Positions 25,630 through 34,887 of a stretch of 41,139 nucleotides of DNA are shown here, one piece after another (the first letter of the stretch is position 1; the number at the start of each line of letters is the position of its first letter). A model generated the notes under the pieces. The model saw only the letters and a list, made by a program, of their open reading frames with translations, searched no databases and had not been told where the DNA came from. Location: the NCBI GenBank assembly GCA_026388255.1, contig JAPLKC010000101.1:1-41139 (forward strand). Reading direction: 5' to 3'. The DNA is from Pseudomonadota bacterium. Lineage in GTDB: Bacteria; Desulfobacterota; Syntrophorhabdia; Syntrophorhabdales; Syntrophorhabdaceae. The position numbers and the translations under genes were made by a program.

Positions 25630-26043
25630 ATGCATGAATGGGCACTTGCAGAATCAGTTATCTGTACTATTTCAGATGAAATAAATAAAAATAAACTCAA
25701 CCGAATATCACGTGTTATGATTAAAATAGGCGAGTTGCAGCAGATAGATATTGATATATTCAGATTTGCCCTTGAAAATGTGCTTGAATCATATGAGTTA
25801 GCTGTAGATAAAGCGTGTATTGCTCTTGAGACAGAACCAGGCACTCTGAAATGTAATGTCTGCGAAAACGAATGGAGCTTTGAAGAAAATATCAAAAGAA
25901 TGCAGGAAGATGAGTCAGAGGCTATTCACTTTATCCCGGAGATTGCCCACGCTTACATGAGGTGTCCTGCCTGTGGAAGTCCCGACTTCAAAATCAGAAA
26001 AGGCCGCGGTGTATGGATAGAGAGCATTGAAGGGGAAATATGA
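25630..26043 (+). CDS. hypA: HypA nickel-insertion protein, archaeal (Thermococcus) type
   Basis: This 137-residue HypA delivers Ni to [NiFe] hydrogenase large subunits. It starts MHEWALAE, with the nickel-binding Met1/His2, and Trp4 where many bacterial HypAs have Leu. The zinc domain has C75-x2-C78 and C112-x2-C115 with 33 residues between the pairs, against about 13 in E. coli-type HypA. As I recall, Thermococcus HypA has the same spacing (Cys73, 76, 110, 113) and the same IHFIPE-VHA segment between them. The next gene overlaps by four bases (ATGA type), which ties them in one operon. Confidence 0.92.
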   Translation: MHEWALAESVICTISDEINKNKLNRISRVMIKIGELQQIDIDIFRFALENVLESYELAVDKACIALETEPGTLKCNVCENEWSFEENIKRMQEDESEAIHFIPEIAHAYMRCPACGSPDFKIRKGRGVWIESIEGEI

Positions 26044-26777
26044 TAGACCCGCGGCTGCATGTTATCGGTAAAAGGCTTGATGGTATAAAAAGGATAATTG
26101 CCGTTTCTGGCGGCAAGGGAGGGATAGGTAAGAGTACCGTCGCTTCTGTCCTGGCATTGTGTATGGCAAAAAACGGTTACAAGACCGGCCTCTTAGACCT
26201 TGATCTGAGTGGCCCCTCTACACATGTTATACTTGGAATAGAAGGTGCATATCCGGAAGAAGACAAAGGGCTCATTCCTCCTGAAGTAAAGGGCATCAAA
26301 TATATGTCCATTATTTTTTTTGCAGGCAATAATCCGTCTCCGTTGAGAGGCAACGATATATCAAATATTATTATTGAATTACTCACAATCACAATTTGGG
26401 GTCAATTGGATGTGCTGATCCTTGATATGCCCCCGGGAATCAGCGATTCCATACTCGATGTCATCAGGCTGATTAAGAAAATGGAGTTTCTTGTCGTTAC
26501 CATACCTTCAAAGGTTGCAATCGGAGTTATGAAAAAAGAACTGAAAATGCTCATGGAGCTAAATATACCTGTCATGGGCGTTCTTGAAAACATGAGGACA
26601 AAGGAGTCTTCTATGCTCTCGGACGAGATAAAGGATCTTAACGTCCCTTTATTAGGCTCAATAAACCTTGATCAAACCGTTGAAGATGCAACGGGCGATG
26701 TGGATAAATTGATGGAAACCGCTTTCTTCAAGCAGTTGGATATATTATTTATTAAACGGATTAAAGATATATGGTAG
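26040..26777 (+). CDS. Mrp/MinD-type ATPase, probable HypB partner of HypA
   Basis: This 245-residue SIMIBI ATPase has a deviant Walker A, GGKGGIGKST (about residues 24-33), Asp-rich LLDLDLSGPSTHVILG at about 52-67 and MPPGISDSILDVI at about 130-142. It has no CxxC near the C-terminus, so it is unlikely to be an Fe-S carrier like ApbC/Nbp35. It starts MIDPRLHVIGKRLDGIKRII, which resembles the Thermococcus HypB (a Mrp/MinD-family ATPase that complexes HypA and helps Ni transfer). The gene overlaps hypA by four bases. I infer it is the HypB-equivalent ATPase; the GTPase-type HypB is absent from the window. Confidence 0.85.
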   Translation: MIDPRLHVIGKRLDGIKRIIAVSGGKGGIGKSTVASVLALCMAKNGYKTGLLDLDLSGPSTHVILGIEGAYPEEDKGLIPPEVKGIKYMSIIFFAGNNPSPLRGNDISNIIIELLTITIWGQLDVLILDMPPGISDSILDVIRLIKKMEFLVVTIPSKVAIGVMKKELKMLMELNIPVMGVLENMRTKESSMLSDEIKDLNVPLLGSINLDQTVEDATGDVDKLMETAFFKQLDILFIKRIKDIW

Positions 26778-26795
26778 AAGCAGGAGAGAAGTTAC

Positions 26796-26838
26796 AAATA
26801 GCCCCGAACCCGTCAAGGTCCGGGGCTATTTGTTTTTT
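26796..26838 (+). terminator. Rho-independent terminator after hypA-mrp genes
   Basis: An 11-base perfect stem (AAATAGCCCCG at 26796-26806 with its complement at 26821-26831) with a 14-base loop is followed by GTTTTTTTA. It ends exactly at the stop of the convergent formate-channel gene. Confidence 0.8.
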
Positions 26839-27665
26839 TATGTAGGAGATATTGTGGAAAGTTCTTTTTTGAAAGAATAAAAATACACTGCTCCGATAAA
26901 GATAAACCCGCCTACAATGTTTCCGATGGTAACAGGAATAAGATTCCATTGAATAAACTGACCCCAGGTAACATTTGCACCCAGCATTATTCCCACAGGG
27001 ATAAAATACATATTCGCTACACTGTGCTCAAATCCAGTTGAAACAAATGCCATGATCGGAAACCATATTCCGAAAAATTTACCAACCATATTTTTTGATG
27101 AAAGGGCAAGTAAAATGGCAGTATTAACCAACAGGTTACATGCTATGCCTTTCATAAATGCTGACCAATAACCGATTGCCCCTGCTGCTATATAAGGCAG
27201 CGTCTTTGCCTCTGCTATACCGATGGCATTTTGTCCGAAGACCGTCAATTCAGGTCCTCCTCCCTTGCTGAATGGGCCAACTGCCATCAGGTATGCCCAG
27301 AAAAGTGAGCCGACAAAATTCCCGATATAGACCCAGAACCAGGCGTTAAGAACCTTGCTCCATGTGCTTTTCTTCTGAAAAACAGCCATAGGAATAAGCA
27401 TGGTATCGCCGGTAAACAGAGACATGCCTGTGATCACAATCGCAATCAAACCTACCGGGAAGACTGACCCTGCAATGAGGGATTTGAAACCCGGTCCCAT
27501 CGTTTTTTCCAATCCTGTTCCGCATACTGTGCAAAGCGCTGCTCCGACAGCAATAAAAAGGCCTGCCATAAAACTCCTTACCAACCAATTTGGTATACCG
27601 AGATTGCCTTTGTATCTCCCGGCATCTCCAGCCAACTGAACAATTTCTACAGGTTTATTCGCCAT
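26838..27665 (-). CDS. focA: Formate/nitrite transporter-family channel (FocA/FdhC)
   Basis: This 275-residue membrane protein has six hydrophobic helices. The FNT signatures are LFTGDTMLIPMAVF at about residues 82-95 and GIACNLLVNTAILLA at about 173-187, then GFEHSVANMYFIPVGIMLG at about 212-230, which carries the central His of the conserved pore. It lies directly after the NuoEF gene on the same strand, 37 bases downstream, so formate or a related monocarboxylate is the natural substrate. It would pass formate across the cytoplasmic membrane for the FdhAB enzyme next door. The final Ser/Thr-rich tail is short. Confidence 0.9.
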   Translation of the reverse strand: MANKPVEIVQLAGDAGRYKGNLGIPNWLVRSFMAGLFIAVGAALCTVCGTGLEKTMGPGFKSLIAGSVFPVGLIAIVITGMSLFTGDTMLIPMAVFQKKSTWSKVLNAWFWVYIGNFVGSLFWAYLMAVGPFSKGGGPELTVFGQNAIGIAEAKTLPYIAAGAIGYWSAFMKGIACNLLVNTAILLALSSKNMVGKFFGIWFPIMAFVSTGFEHSVANMYFIPVGIMLGANVTWGQFIQWNLIPVTIGNIVGGFIFIGAVYFYSFKKELSTISPT

Positions 27666-27702
27666 TCATTCCTCCTTTTTTATAATTAAATTATATGTAT
27701 AT

Positions 27703-29526
27703 CTACCTGTAAAACCTCGCCAACGTCTTGTCACACTCAGGACAACCGTACCTTGGATTGCAGTGTTTTAAAAACTCATCCCTGAAATATTTCAATATCG
27801 TTGTTATAGGCAATACAGGGGATTGCCCAAGGGCACAGAGTGAAGCCTTCTTCATCAATGCAGCCTTTTCGATCATTGTGTCAATATCCTGCTCAACAGC
27901 AGTTCTTGTGGCGAACTTTCTTGCAAGATAGTGCAACTGCGATGTACCTACACGGCAAGGCACGCACTGACCACAGGATTCGTGCTCAAAAAAGCTGAGT
28001 ACGTTCAATAGAAAATCAACTGCGCAGGTATCCTCATCACATACAAGCACAACCCCTGATCCAAGCGTTACACCCGCACTTATTGTCTGATCTATATCAA
28101 GGGGAAGATTAAGCAGGTCTTCTCCGAGAATACCGCCCGCCGATCCGCCCACCTGGGCAAACTTAAAACGTTTCCCGTCTTTAATACCCTTCCCGTATAC
28201 ATCAATGATTTCATGAAGGGTCGCACCCATTGACAGTTCTACAAGGCCGACTCTATTCATCTTACCTGAAAGACAATACAATTTTGTTCCTGAACACTTT
28301 TCGGTGCCGACCGCTTTATACCAATCAGCGCCTCTTTTAATTATCATAGGCACAGATGCGTATGTTTCAACATTATTTACGTTTGACGGCATACCGGAAA
28401 AACCGGCGCCTGCTGGAAATGGAGGCCGGAATCTCGGATAACCGCGTTTTCCTTCCATAGAATTCATAAGCGATGATTCCTCGCCGCAGACATAAGCACC
28501 GCCGCCCTCTTTAATAAATATATCGAAGCTGAATGTCGAACCTGCAATAGGCCTCCCGAGAAAACCTTTTTCCCGCGCCTGGTCTATTGCACGTTGAAGT
28601 CTTTCAATAGCGCGCCTGAATTCACCTCTCACATATATATATCCGATAGATGAGCCTGTTGCATAACCGCATAACAGCATCCCCTCGATAAGCATATGAG
28701 GATTCCCTTCCATAAGAATACGGTCTTTGTATGTACCGGGTTCTCCCTCATCTGCATTACATATTACGTACTTCTGCATATCCCCTTTCGGCATAAATGA
28801 CCACTTGACACCGGCAGGGAATCCTGCTCCGCCCCTTCCCCTCAATCCTGAAATCTTCACAATGTTTATCACGTCGTCAGGAGAATATTCTTTGAGCGCC
28901 TTTTTGGTTGCTCGATATCCACCCTTATCAATATAACTGTCAATACTGAATGGATCAATCTTGCTGATCATTCTCAGGAGCCGCCTTGTCTGCCTGTCAT
29001 CTTCAATGATACATGACGTTGCTTCAACCTCAGGTCCGCATGATTCGATAAAGGACGGCTTTTTCTCTCTATAAGCATTAAAAATCTGCTCCATCCTCCC
29101 CTCGGTAAGATTACCGTGAATATCATAATTTATCATCATGGCGGGGGCTACAGAACAAACTCCGAGGCATTCACATTTCTCAAGATAGAACATTCCGTCA
29201 GACGTTGCCTCACCGGGTTTGATGCCCAGATATTTTTCAATATAATCAAAAATGCTCCTGGCTCCCATTACATGACATGGGCCGGACTTGCAAACCCTCA
29301 CAATAAAAGGCGCTCTGGGGTTCGTTTTGAACATACCGTAAAAACCCACAAAACCAGCCACAGCGCTTTTCGGGATATTCATCAAATCTGCAACCTCTTT
29401 CAATACGGTTACATCAAGCTGATTTTTGCCTGATAAATTCTCGAGGTCCCGCAATATATACATGAGATGCTCTCTTGCATTCCCTCTGCTATCTATTACA
29501 TTTTTAATTTCTGCTGTTGTTATCAT
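27703..29526 (-). CDS. fdhB: NAD-linked formate dehydrogenase beta subunit, NuoE-NuoF fusion
   Basis: The 607-residue protein joins a NuoE-like [2Fe-2S] part (about residues 10-150) with RVCKSGPCHVMGA and CECLGVCSVAP to a NuoF-like FMN/NADH part: GLRGRGGAGFPAGVKW for FMN, ADEGEPGTYKDR, and GGGAYVCGEESSLMNSMEG for NADH. ESCGQCVPCRVGTSQL supplies the [4Fe-4S] ligands. It lacks the C-terminal 2x[4Fe-4S] ferredoxin domain of hydrogenase HydB/HoxF relatives and ends in CNPRYGCPECDKTLARFYR, a small extra Cys pair. The ATG at 29526 follows the fdhA stop by 14 bases with AGGCGGTG; an upstream Met pair is possible. It would transfer electrons between FdhA and NAD. Confidence 0.92.
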   Translation of the reverse strand: MITTAEIKNVIDSRGNAREHLMYILRDLENLSGKNQLDVTVLKEVADLMNIPKSAVAGFVGFYGMFKTNPRAPFIVRVCKSGPCHVMGARSIFDYIEKYLGIKPGEATSDGMFYLEKCECLGVCSVAPAMMINYDIHGNLTEGRMEQIFNAYREKKPSFIESCGPEVEATSCIIEDDRQTRRLLRMISKIDPFSIDSYIDKGGYRATKKALKEYSPDDVINIVKISGLRGRGGAGFPAGVKWSFMPKGDMQKYVICNADEGEPGTYKDRILMEGNPHMLIEGMLLCGYATGSSIGYIYVRGEFRRAIERLQRAIDQAREKGFLGRPIAGSTFSFDIFIKEGGGAYVCGEESSLMNSMEGKRGYPRFRPPFPAGAGFSGMPSNVNNVETYASVPMIIKRGADWYKAVGTEKCSGTKLYCLSGKMNRVGLVELSMGATLHEIIDVYGKGIKDGKRFKFAQVGGSAGGILGEDLLNLPLDIDQTISAGVTLGSGVVLVCDEDTCAVDFLLNVLSFFEHESCGQCVPCRVGTSQLHYLARKFATRTAVEQDIDTMIEKAALMKKASLCALGQSPVLPITTILKYFRDEFLKHCNPRYGCPECDKTLARFYR

Positions 29527-29540
29527 TCTCATCACCGCCT

Positions 29541-32240
29541 TTACATGTATATTTTTTCGACCTTGCATGCACATACCTTATATTCAGGTATCTTACATGT
29601 CGGATCAAGGGCGTCTATGGTCAATTTATTCACACATGCTTCATAAAAGTGAAAGGGAATGAAAACAGTGCCCGGTTTTACTTTCTCAGTTACCTTTGCC
29701 TTTATCCTGATACTGCCGCGCCTTGAAGAGACTGATATAACTTCGGCGTCACTAATATTATAGTTTTCCGCATCGTTCGGGTTTATCTCAACAAACCCTT
29801 CCGGCACAATTTCATCAAGTATTCTTGAGTTCCTTGTCATTGTACCTGTATGAAAATGTTCAAGTATACGACCTGTAGTTAATATAACGGGATATTCGGG
29901 GTCAGTTTCTTCGGCAGGCGGTGTATAATCGATGGCGCTAAAAAGGCCCAGTCCACGTGAAAACGTATCTCTATGGAGAAACTGTGTACCGGGGTGTTCC
30001 GTATTCGGACAGGGCCATTGTATAAGCTCCTTTTCAATCCTTTCATAGGTGATTCCGGCATACGAGGGTGTTACTTTTCTGATCTCCTCAAAAATGTCTT
30101 CAGGTTTTGTATAGTTCCATTTTGCTCCCATCCGGTTTGCCAATTGCGTTGTAATCCACCAGTCATCCTTTGCATCACCTGGCGGCGGCAGCACTCTGTG
30201 CATAGGCTGAACCCTTCTTTCTGTGTTGCTTGCAGTACCCTCCTTTTCAATAAAAGCGCAGGCCGGTAATACCACATCAGCGTACTGAGCAGTCTCAGTA
30301 AGAAAAATATCCTGGACAACAAAGAATTCAAGTGATTCAATAGCTTCTATCACATGGTGCTGGTTCGGGTCAGACATAACAGGATTTTCACCCATGAGGT
30401 AAACAGCCTTCAGTTTACCTTCTATAGCCGCATTGAACATCTCCACGATTGTCAAGCCCGGTTTAACAGATAAGCCTGTCACACCCCAGAAATTTTCAAA
30501 CTTCGTCTTATTATCTTCATTGGCAACAGGTTGATATGCAGGGTATACGGCATTAAGCGCCCCCATATCGCATGCGCCCTGAACATTGTTCTGTCCTCGC
30601 AACGGATTAACTCCGCCGCCAGGAACACCCATGTTGCCAAGAAGCATCTGGAGGTTTGCCGTAGACTTTACACCGTTGACCCCTGAGACAAATTGTGTAA
30701 TTCCCATTGAGTAATAAAGTGCCATGGGTTTTAAATCCGCCATGAGATGTGCCGCTTTGACAATGTCTTCAGGGTTATCAATTCCACAAATTTCAGCAAC
30801 ATATTCAGGTGTATATTTTTCAAGAACATTTGCCATGGCATCAAAGCCTTCGCAACGTTTCTCCACATATTCTTTATTAAAAATTCCTTCCTTAATCAAC
30901 ACATGCATAAAACCGTTAAGAATAGCTATATTTGTACCGGGCTTGATTTGAAAATAATAATCAGCATACCGGGAAAGCTCAATCCTGCGCGGATCGGCTA
31001 CAATCAGTTTTTTACCTCGACTGATTACTTCCTTTTTTATCATAGACCCGAGAACAGGATGATTATCCGTTGTATTGGAACCTATTACCAGAAAACCTTC
31101 GGAAAGTGGTATTTCACGTATAGAGTTGGTCATTGCGCCTGAACCGAATACTGCCGCCAGACCGGCGACGGTTGAACTGTGTCAGAGTCGGGCACAGTGG
31201 TCTACGTTGTTCGTACCTATTACCGCCCTCATAAATTTTTGCATGAGATAGTTCTCTTCGTTTGTACATTTAGCTGAAGACAGGGCCGCAATGGAGTCCG
31301 GGCTGTTTTTTTCTTTTATCTCAGTAAATTTGTCTGCAATCAGGTCAAGAGCCTCATCCCAGCTTGCTTCCTCAAAAATACCGTCCTTTTTTATAAGTGG
31401 TTTGGTAAGCCGCTTGGGACTCTGGACAAAGTCAAATCCGAATCTACCCTTTACACACAAATGTCCTTTGTTCGGCCCGTCTTCGTGCCCCATGGCTTTC
31501 ACGAGCAGGCCTTCTTTGTTTTTATAAAAATCTATCTTACAGCCTACACCGCAATAGATGCAGATGCTTGACTCTTTTGTAAGCTCCCATGCATGGCCTC
31601 TGCCAAGCACTGTCTGGAAGGAAAGAGCCCCTGTAGGGCACAACTGGACACATGTTCCGCACTTCACGCACTCTGAGTCACCGATTCTTTCAAAAAGACC
31701 GGATGTCAGATGGGCATGACTCCCTCTGTCGGTAAAATCCCATACATTGGAAAGCTGGATTTCTGCACATGCTTTTACACATCTTCCGCATAAAACACAC
31801 CTGTTTTCATTTCTTTTCAGGCCTTCACTTGTTTCACAGTCAACTTCCCTTGTGCGCTGCGGATATTCGTAGACAGTCTGCCGTATATCATATTTATAAA
31901 CAAGCGCCTGAAGCTCGCACTCACCGTTTGCATCACAATAAAGGCAGTTGTGGTCTCCTTCTGCAAGAAGTAATTCAAGTATACCCTTTCTTATTTGTAT
32001 GATCTCCTCATCTTCAGTAACAATCTTCATGCCTTCCATGGCAGGTTCTGTACAGGCTGTTTTAAGCATCATATCGTTAACTTTAACTATGCATATTCGA
32101 CATGCGCCGGTTTTACTTACTCTCGGATGATAACAGAGAGAGGGGATATTTACTCCGTTTTTGAATGCTGCTTCAAGGATTGTCTGCCCCTTTATACCGG
32201 TTACCTCACGTCCGTTGAATGATAATTTTATTTCATCCAT
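29541..32240 (-). CDS. fdhA: Formate dehydrogenase alpha subunit, selenocysteine-containing
   Basis: This 899-residue catalytic subunit reads through an in-frame TGA at 31184-31182 as Sec353 in HCARL-U-HSSTVAG, the Sec/Cys that ligates Mo or W at the bis-pterin site of formate dehydrogenases. It has an N-terminal NuoG-like part: [2Fe-2S] Cys 36, 47, 50, 63; [4Fe-4S] near Cys 99/102/108; two ferredoxin-type clusters at Cys 148-158 and 191-201. The catalytic domain opens with Cys 227, 230, 234 and 262. The downstream frame is open for 546 codons, and a SECIS-type hairpin follows the UGA. It would be miscalled as two genes without Sec. It forms an operon with NuoEF and the formate channel. Confidence 0.96.
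31153..31184 (-). promoter_or_regulatory. Sec codon and SECIS hairpin of fdhA
   Basis: UGA is at 31184-31182. Twelve bases later, GTCGCC (31169-31164) and GGCGGC (31158-31153) pair around the loop GGTCT at 31163-31159, one pair being a G-U. The GGUCU loop and its distance (18 bases after the UGA) match the E. coli fdhF SECIS closely, a good sign that SelB recognises it. Confidence 0.85.
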
Positions 32241-32322
32241 ACAAGCACTCCTTTTTGCTTTTTATTGATCACATCAAATTCAACAAAAAAATAAACGATT
32301 AAGCTCTTTACAAGAAAACATC

Positions 32323-32350
32323 ATTATATTCAGGTATTTTTTGATGTCAA
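32323..32350 (-). promoter_or_regulatory. Predicted promoter of the formate dehydrogenase operon
   Basis: On the minus strand, TTGACA (32350-32345) and TATAAT (32328-32323) are perfect consensus with a 16-base spacer. The start would be near 32316, giving a leader of about 75 bases before the fdhA ATG with AGGAG at its end. It faces away from the hydrogenase promoter at 32519. Confidence 0.7.
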
Positions 32351-32518
32351 CTTTTTGCCATATATGACTAAAAATGTCAAATGAATTATTTCACATTCAC
32401 AATGGTGAACGTTTGGTAAATTGTCATAGATAATTTACTTTACAATATTAAATTCTATTAAATTTTTAATTTTAATGTTGGCATACTATATGTTCATTAT
32501 AGTGAATTATCATACATA

Positions 32519-32547
32519 TTGACACCATATAAAAAATAAAATAAAAT
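32519..32547 (+). promoter_or_regulatory. Predicted promoter of the hydrogenase operon
   Basis: TTGACA at 32519-32524 and TAAAAT at 32542-32547 are separated by 17 bases. The start would be near 32554, leaving a leader of about 148 bases before the ATG at 32702, which has an AAGGAGGT site. The leader is AT-rich; two copies of ATTATGAG occur in it. Confidence 0.65.
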
Positions 32548-32701
32548 CTTTTCTGCCAAACATATAACTATTATGAGAATCCCAACCTACTCTTATTTTT
32601 ATTATGAGTACAGTATTTCAGAGATATATCTTGTTTTGACTTCAGAAAATAATGACCCATTCCAGATTAAGCAATCAACACTATTAAGGAGGTAAATAAC
32701 C

Positions 32702-34885
32702 ATGTGGCAATTGAGAAATGATGAAGAAGCACGGGTTGAAGCCGCAGTAAAGCAGGTTCTCCCCCCTTGTCAGGTCAAATGTCCTATTAAAGAGGCCATA
32801 CAGAGGACAAATGTGATGATCTCGCTTCTGCCTGATGATCCTGAAAAGGCCCGCGAGGGTGTAATTCAGATCGGGGACTATTTGTATGAGAGAAACCCTT
32901 TATTCACCGTCTGCGGATACATCTGCGGCATCTGCGAACGGGAGTGCAATTACAAAACAAAGGGTGGATCTATTAAAAGGAGACTGTTGAAGAGATTCCT
33001 TTCCGATTATTACACCCCCTATCTCCCTGAAAAACCGTCGGTAAATATTGACAGCAAAAAAGCTAAGGTTGCCATCGTTGGAGGCGGTCCCGGAGGATTA
33101 CTCTGTGCCTGGGAATTAAGCAAGAAAGGCTACAATGTAACAATCTTCGACAATAATCCCAAATTGGGCGGTGCAGTCAGGTACATCCCGAAATATCGTC
33201 TCCCCGAAGATGTCCTTGATTCTGCAGTGAATAACTTAGTGCGGATCGGCGGGATAAAAGTTGAAACAATTAAAGTAAACGGAGGCGACCCGATTGCCGG
33301 ATTGAAAGAAAAGGGGTTCTCCGCTTTTTTCGTTGCCACAGGCACACCTTATCCGCGCGCCCTTACCCTCGGCATAAAGCCTGTGGATTGGCATGGACTG
33401 GAAAATGTGGAATACGGTCTCACCTTTCTTGATCAGGCAGGAAAAAATGAACTCCCTCTGGATTACTATAAAGATAAGAGGGTTATTGTAATAGGCGGAG
33501 GAAATGTCGCATTTGACGCTGCAAGAACAGCATACAGAATGGGTGGCAAGGTAACAATGGTATGCCTTGAGACCTGGGATAAGAAACACAAAGACGGTAT
33601 CCCCGCAGACACCGAAGAGTTAGAAGGCGCCCACCAGGAAGGCATCCGGATAGTATACTCAAGGGGCGTCAGGAAAGTTATAGGCGAAAACAATAAATTT
33701 ACAAAGGTCGATTGTCCGAAATGTACAAGCGTTTTCGATGAAAAAGGTTTTAATCCCAAATTTGATACATCCGATTGTATTGAAATTGAAGGTGATGTAC
33801 TTTTGATTACCATAGGACAAGCATGGGACAGATCATTCCTTCAGGCCTCCGGGCTCTTTGATGAAAACGGCAGACTTGCCGTTGACCCTGTAACCCACCA
33901 GAGCTTGCTGAAAAAAGAAGTGTTTCTCGGTGGCGATGTCAGAAGAGTAGGCTTCATGGTGGATGCCATGGCCGAAGGCAGGCAGGCGGCAGATTCTATC
34001 GATAAATACTTAAGAGGACTCGGGTTACAACGCTGGATAGTAAGATATGAAGGGAGCAACGCCCCCCTGCGGGAAGTCTATAAACCTGAACCAACAGCAA
34101 AATGGACCTCTCCGGATAAACGGATGAATTTTGATGTCTTTGAAAAGGGATTCACCATTGATGAGGCAATCAAAGAGGCGCGCAGATGTCTTGAATGCGG
34201 CCCCTGCATCTCATGCAAGGCCTGCGTATCGGCAGGCATACAGCCGGAACTGCCTGCCGTAAAGATAGAAGAAAACCTTTGCAGCGGTTGCGGTATCTGT
34301 GTGGCGGCATGCAACTACAACACGGCTCATCTGACGGAAACAGAACAACTTTTTGACGGCAGGGTAATCGGCACAAAGAGGATCTCCTATACCGACCCCG
34401 TTCTTTGCAAGGCCTGTGGCATGTGTGTGGCTGCATGTCCGTCCGGGGCAAGGAGCCTTGTGCCCGATTTTTCCATTGAAAAACAGAATGCCGATTATGA
34501 TCCCGGTATTGTCTGTTTTTACTGTAAGTTCGGTTGGGGATACACCTTTGACCAGGAAAAGTTGGATAAGATAAAGAAAATGATACCCGTTGTTTGCATC
34601 GGAAAGGTAGATGCAACCGATATACTCAAAGCGTTTAGCAAGGGCGCTGATGGTGTCCTGCTCCTCGGATGCGCTGATGGCGATTGTCATTTCCAGGACG
34701 GGAATCAGGAGGCAAGAAAGAGAATATATTTACTGCACTCAATACTGGAATCTTTCGGGATAGAAAAGGAAAGGCTGGAGGTGGTTACCGGCATTGATCC
34801 GCAGGCAGAGAAAGTATTGGGTATTATAAATGGTCTTGCTGATAGAATAAAAGGTCTTGGACCTAAAACAAGCGTAGGAGGATAA
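32702..34885 (+). CDS. NfnB/GltD-type flavoprotein fused to ferredoxin and MvhD domains
   Basis: The 727-residue subunit appears to be an electron-transfer hub. An N-terminal [4Fe-4S] part of the GltD/dihydropyrimidine dehydrogenase type has Cys23, Cys27, Cys71, Cys75, Cys78, Cys82. FAD binding follows at VAIVGGGPGG (123-132) and NAD(P)H binding at VIVIGGGNVAFD (261-272). Three Cys-rich segments start at 496, 527 (CSGCGICVAAC) and 569 (CKACGMCVAAC). The C-terminal MvhD/FlpD-like part (about 600-720) has Cys605, Cys608, and GC657ADGDC662H. It is the first gene of an operon with the hydrogenase small and large subunits. No HdrBC is present, so it probably links the hydrogenase to NAD(P)H. Confidence 0.9.
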   Translation: MWQLRNDEEARVEAAVKQVLPPCQVKCPIKEAIQRTNVMISLLPDDPEKAREGVIQIGDYLYERNPLFTVCGYICGICERECNYKTKGGSIKRRLLKRFLSDYYTPYLPEKPSVNIDSKKAKVAIVGGGPGGLLCAWELSKKGYNVTIFDNNPKLGGAVRYIPKYRLPEDVLDSAVNNLVRIGGIKVETIKVNGGDPIAGLKEKGFSAFFVATGTPYPRALTLGIKPVDWHGLENVEYGLTFLDQAGKNELPLDYYKDKRVIVIGGGNVAFDAARTAYRMGGKVTMVCLETWDKKHKDGIPADTEELEGAHQEGIRIVYSRGVRKVIGENNKFTKVDCPKCTSVFDEKGFNPKFDTSDCIEIEGDVLLITIGQAWDRSFLQASGLFDENGRLAVDPVTHQSLLKKEVFLGGDVRRVGFMVDAMAEGRQAADSIDKYLRGLGLQRWIVRYEGSNAPLREVYKPEPTAKWTSPDKRMNFDVFEKGFTIDEAIKEARRCLECGPCISCKACVSAGIQPELPAVKIEENLCSGCGICVAACNYNTAHLTETEQLFDGRVIGTKRISYTDPVLCKACGMCVAACPSGARSLVPDFSIEKQNADYDPGIVCFYCKFGWGYTFDQEKLDKIKKMIPVVCIGKVDATDILKAFSKGADGVLLLGCADGDCHFQDGNQEARKRIYLLHSILESFGIEKERLEVVTGIDPQAEKVLGIINGLADRIKGLGPKTSVGG

Positions 34886-34887
34886 AA

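Noticed and set aside
26040-26777. Fe-S cluster carrier ApbC/Nbp35
   Set aside because: The Mrp fold matches, but the C-terminal CxxC needed for the Fe-S cluster is absent and the gene overlaps hypA.
31182-31184. Reading the fdhA TGA as a nonsense mutation (pseudogene or two genes)
   Set aside because: Both sides are in one frame, the codon is at the known Sec/Cys position, and a hairpin with the GGUCU loop follows, so selenocysteine is the better reading.
32241-32701. Sigma54 (-24/-12) promoter for the formate or hydrogenase operons
   Set aside because: TGGCA-like words occur, but none has GC at the correct spacing; sigma70-type boxes fit much better.
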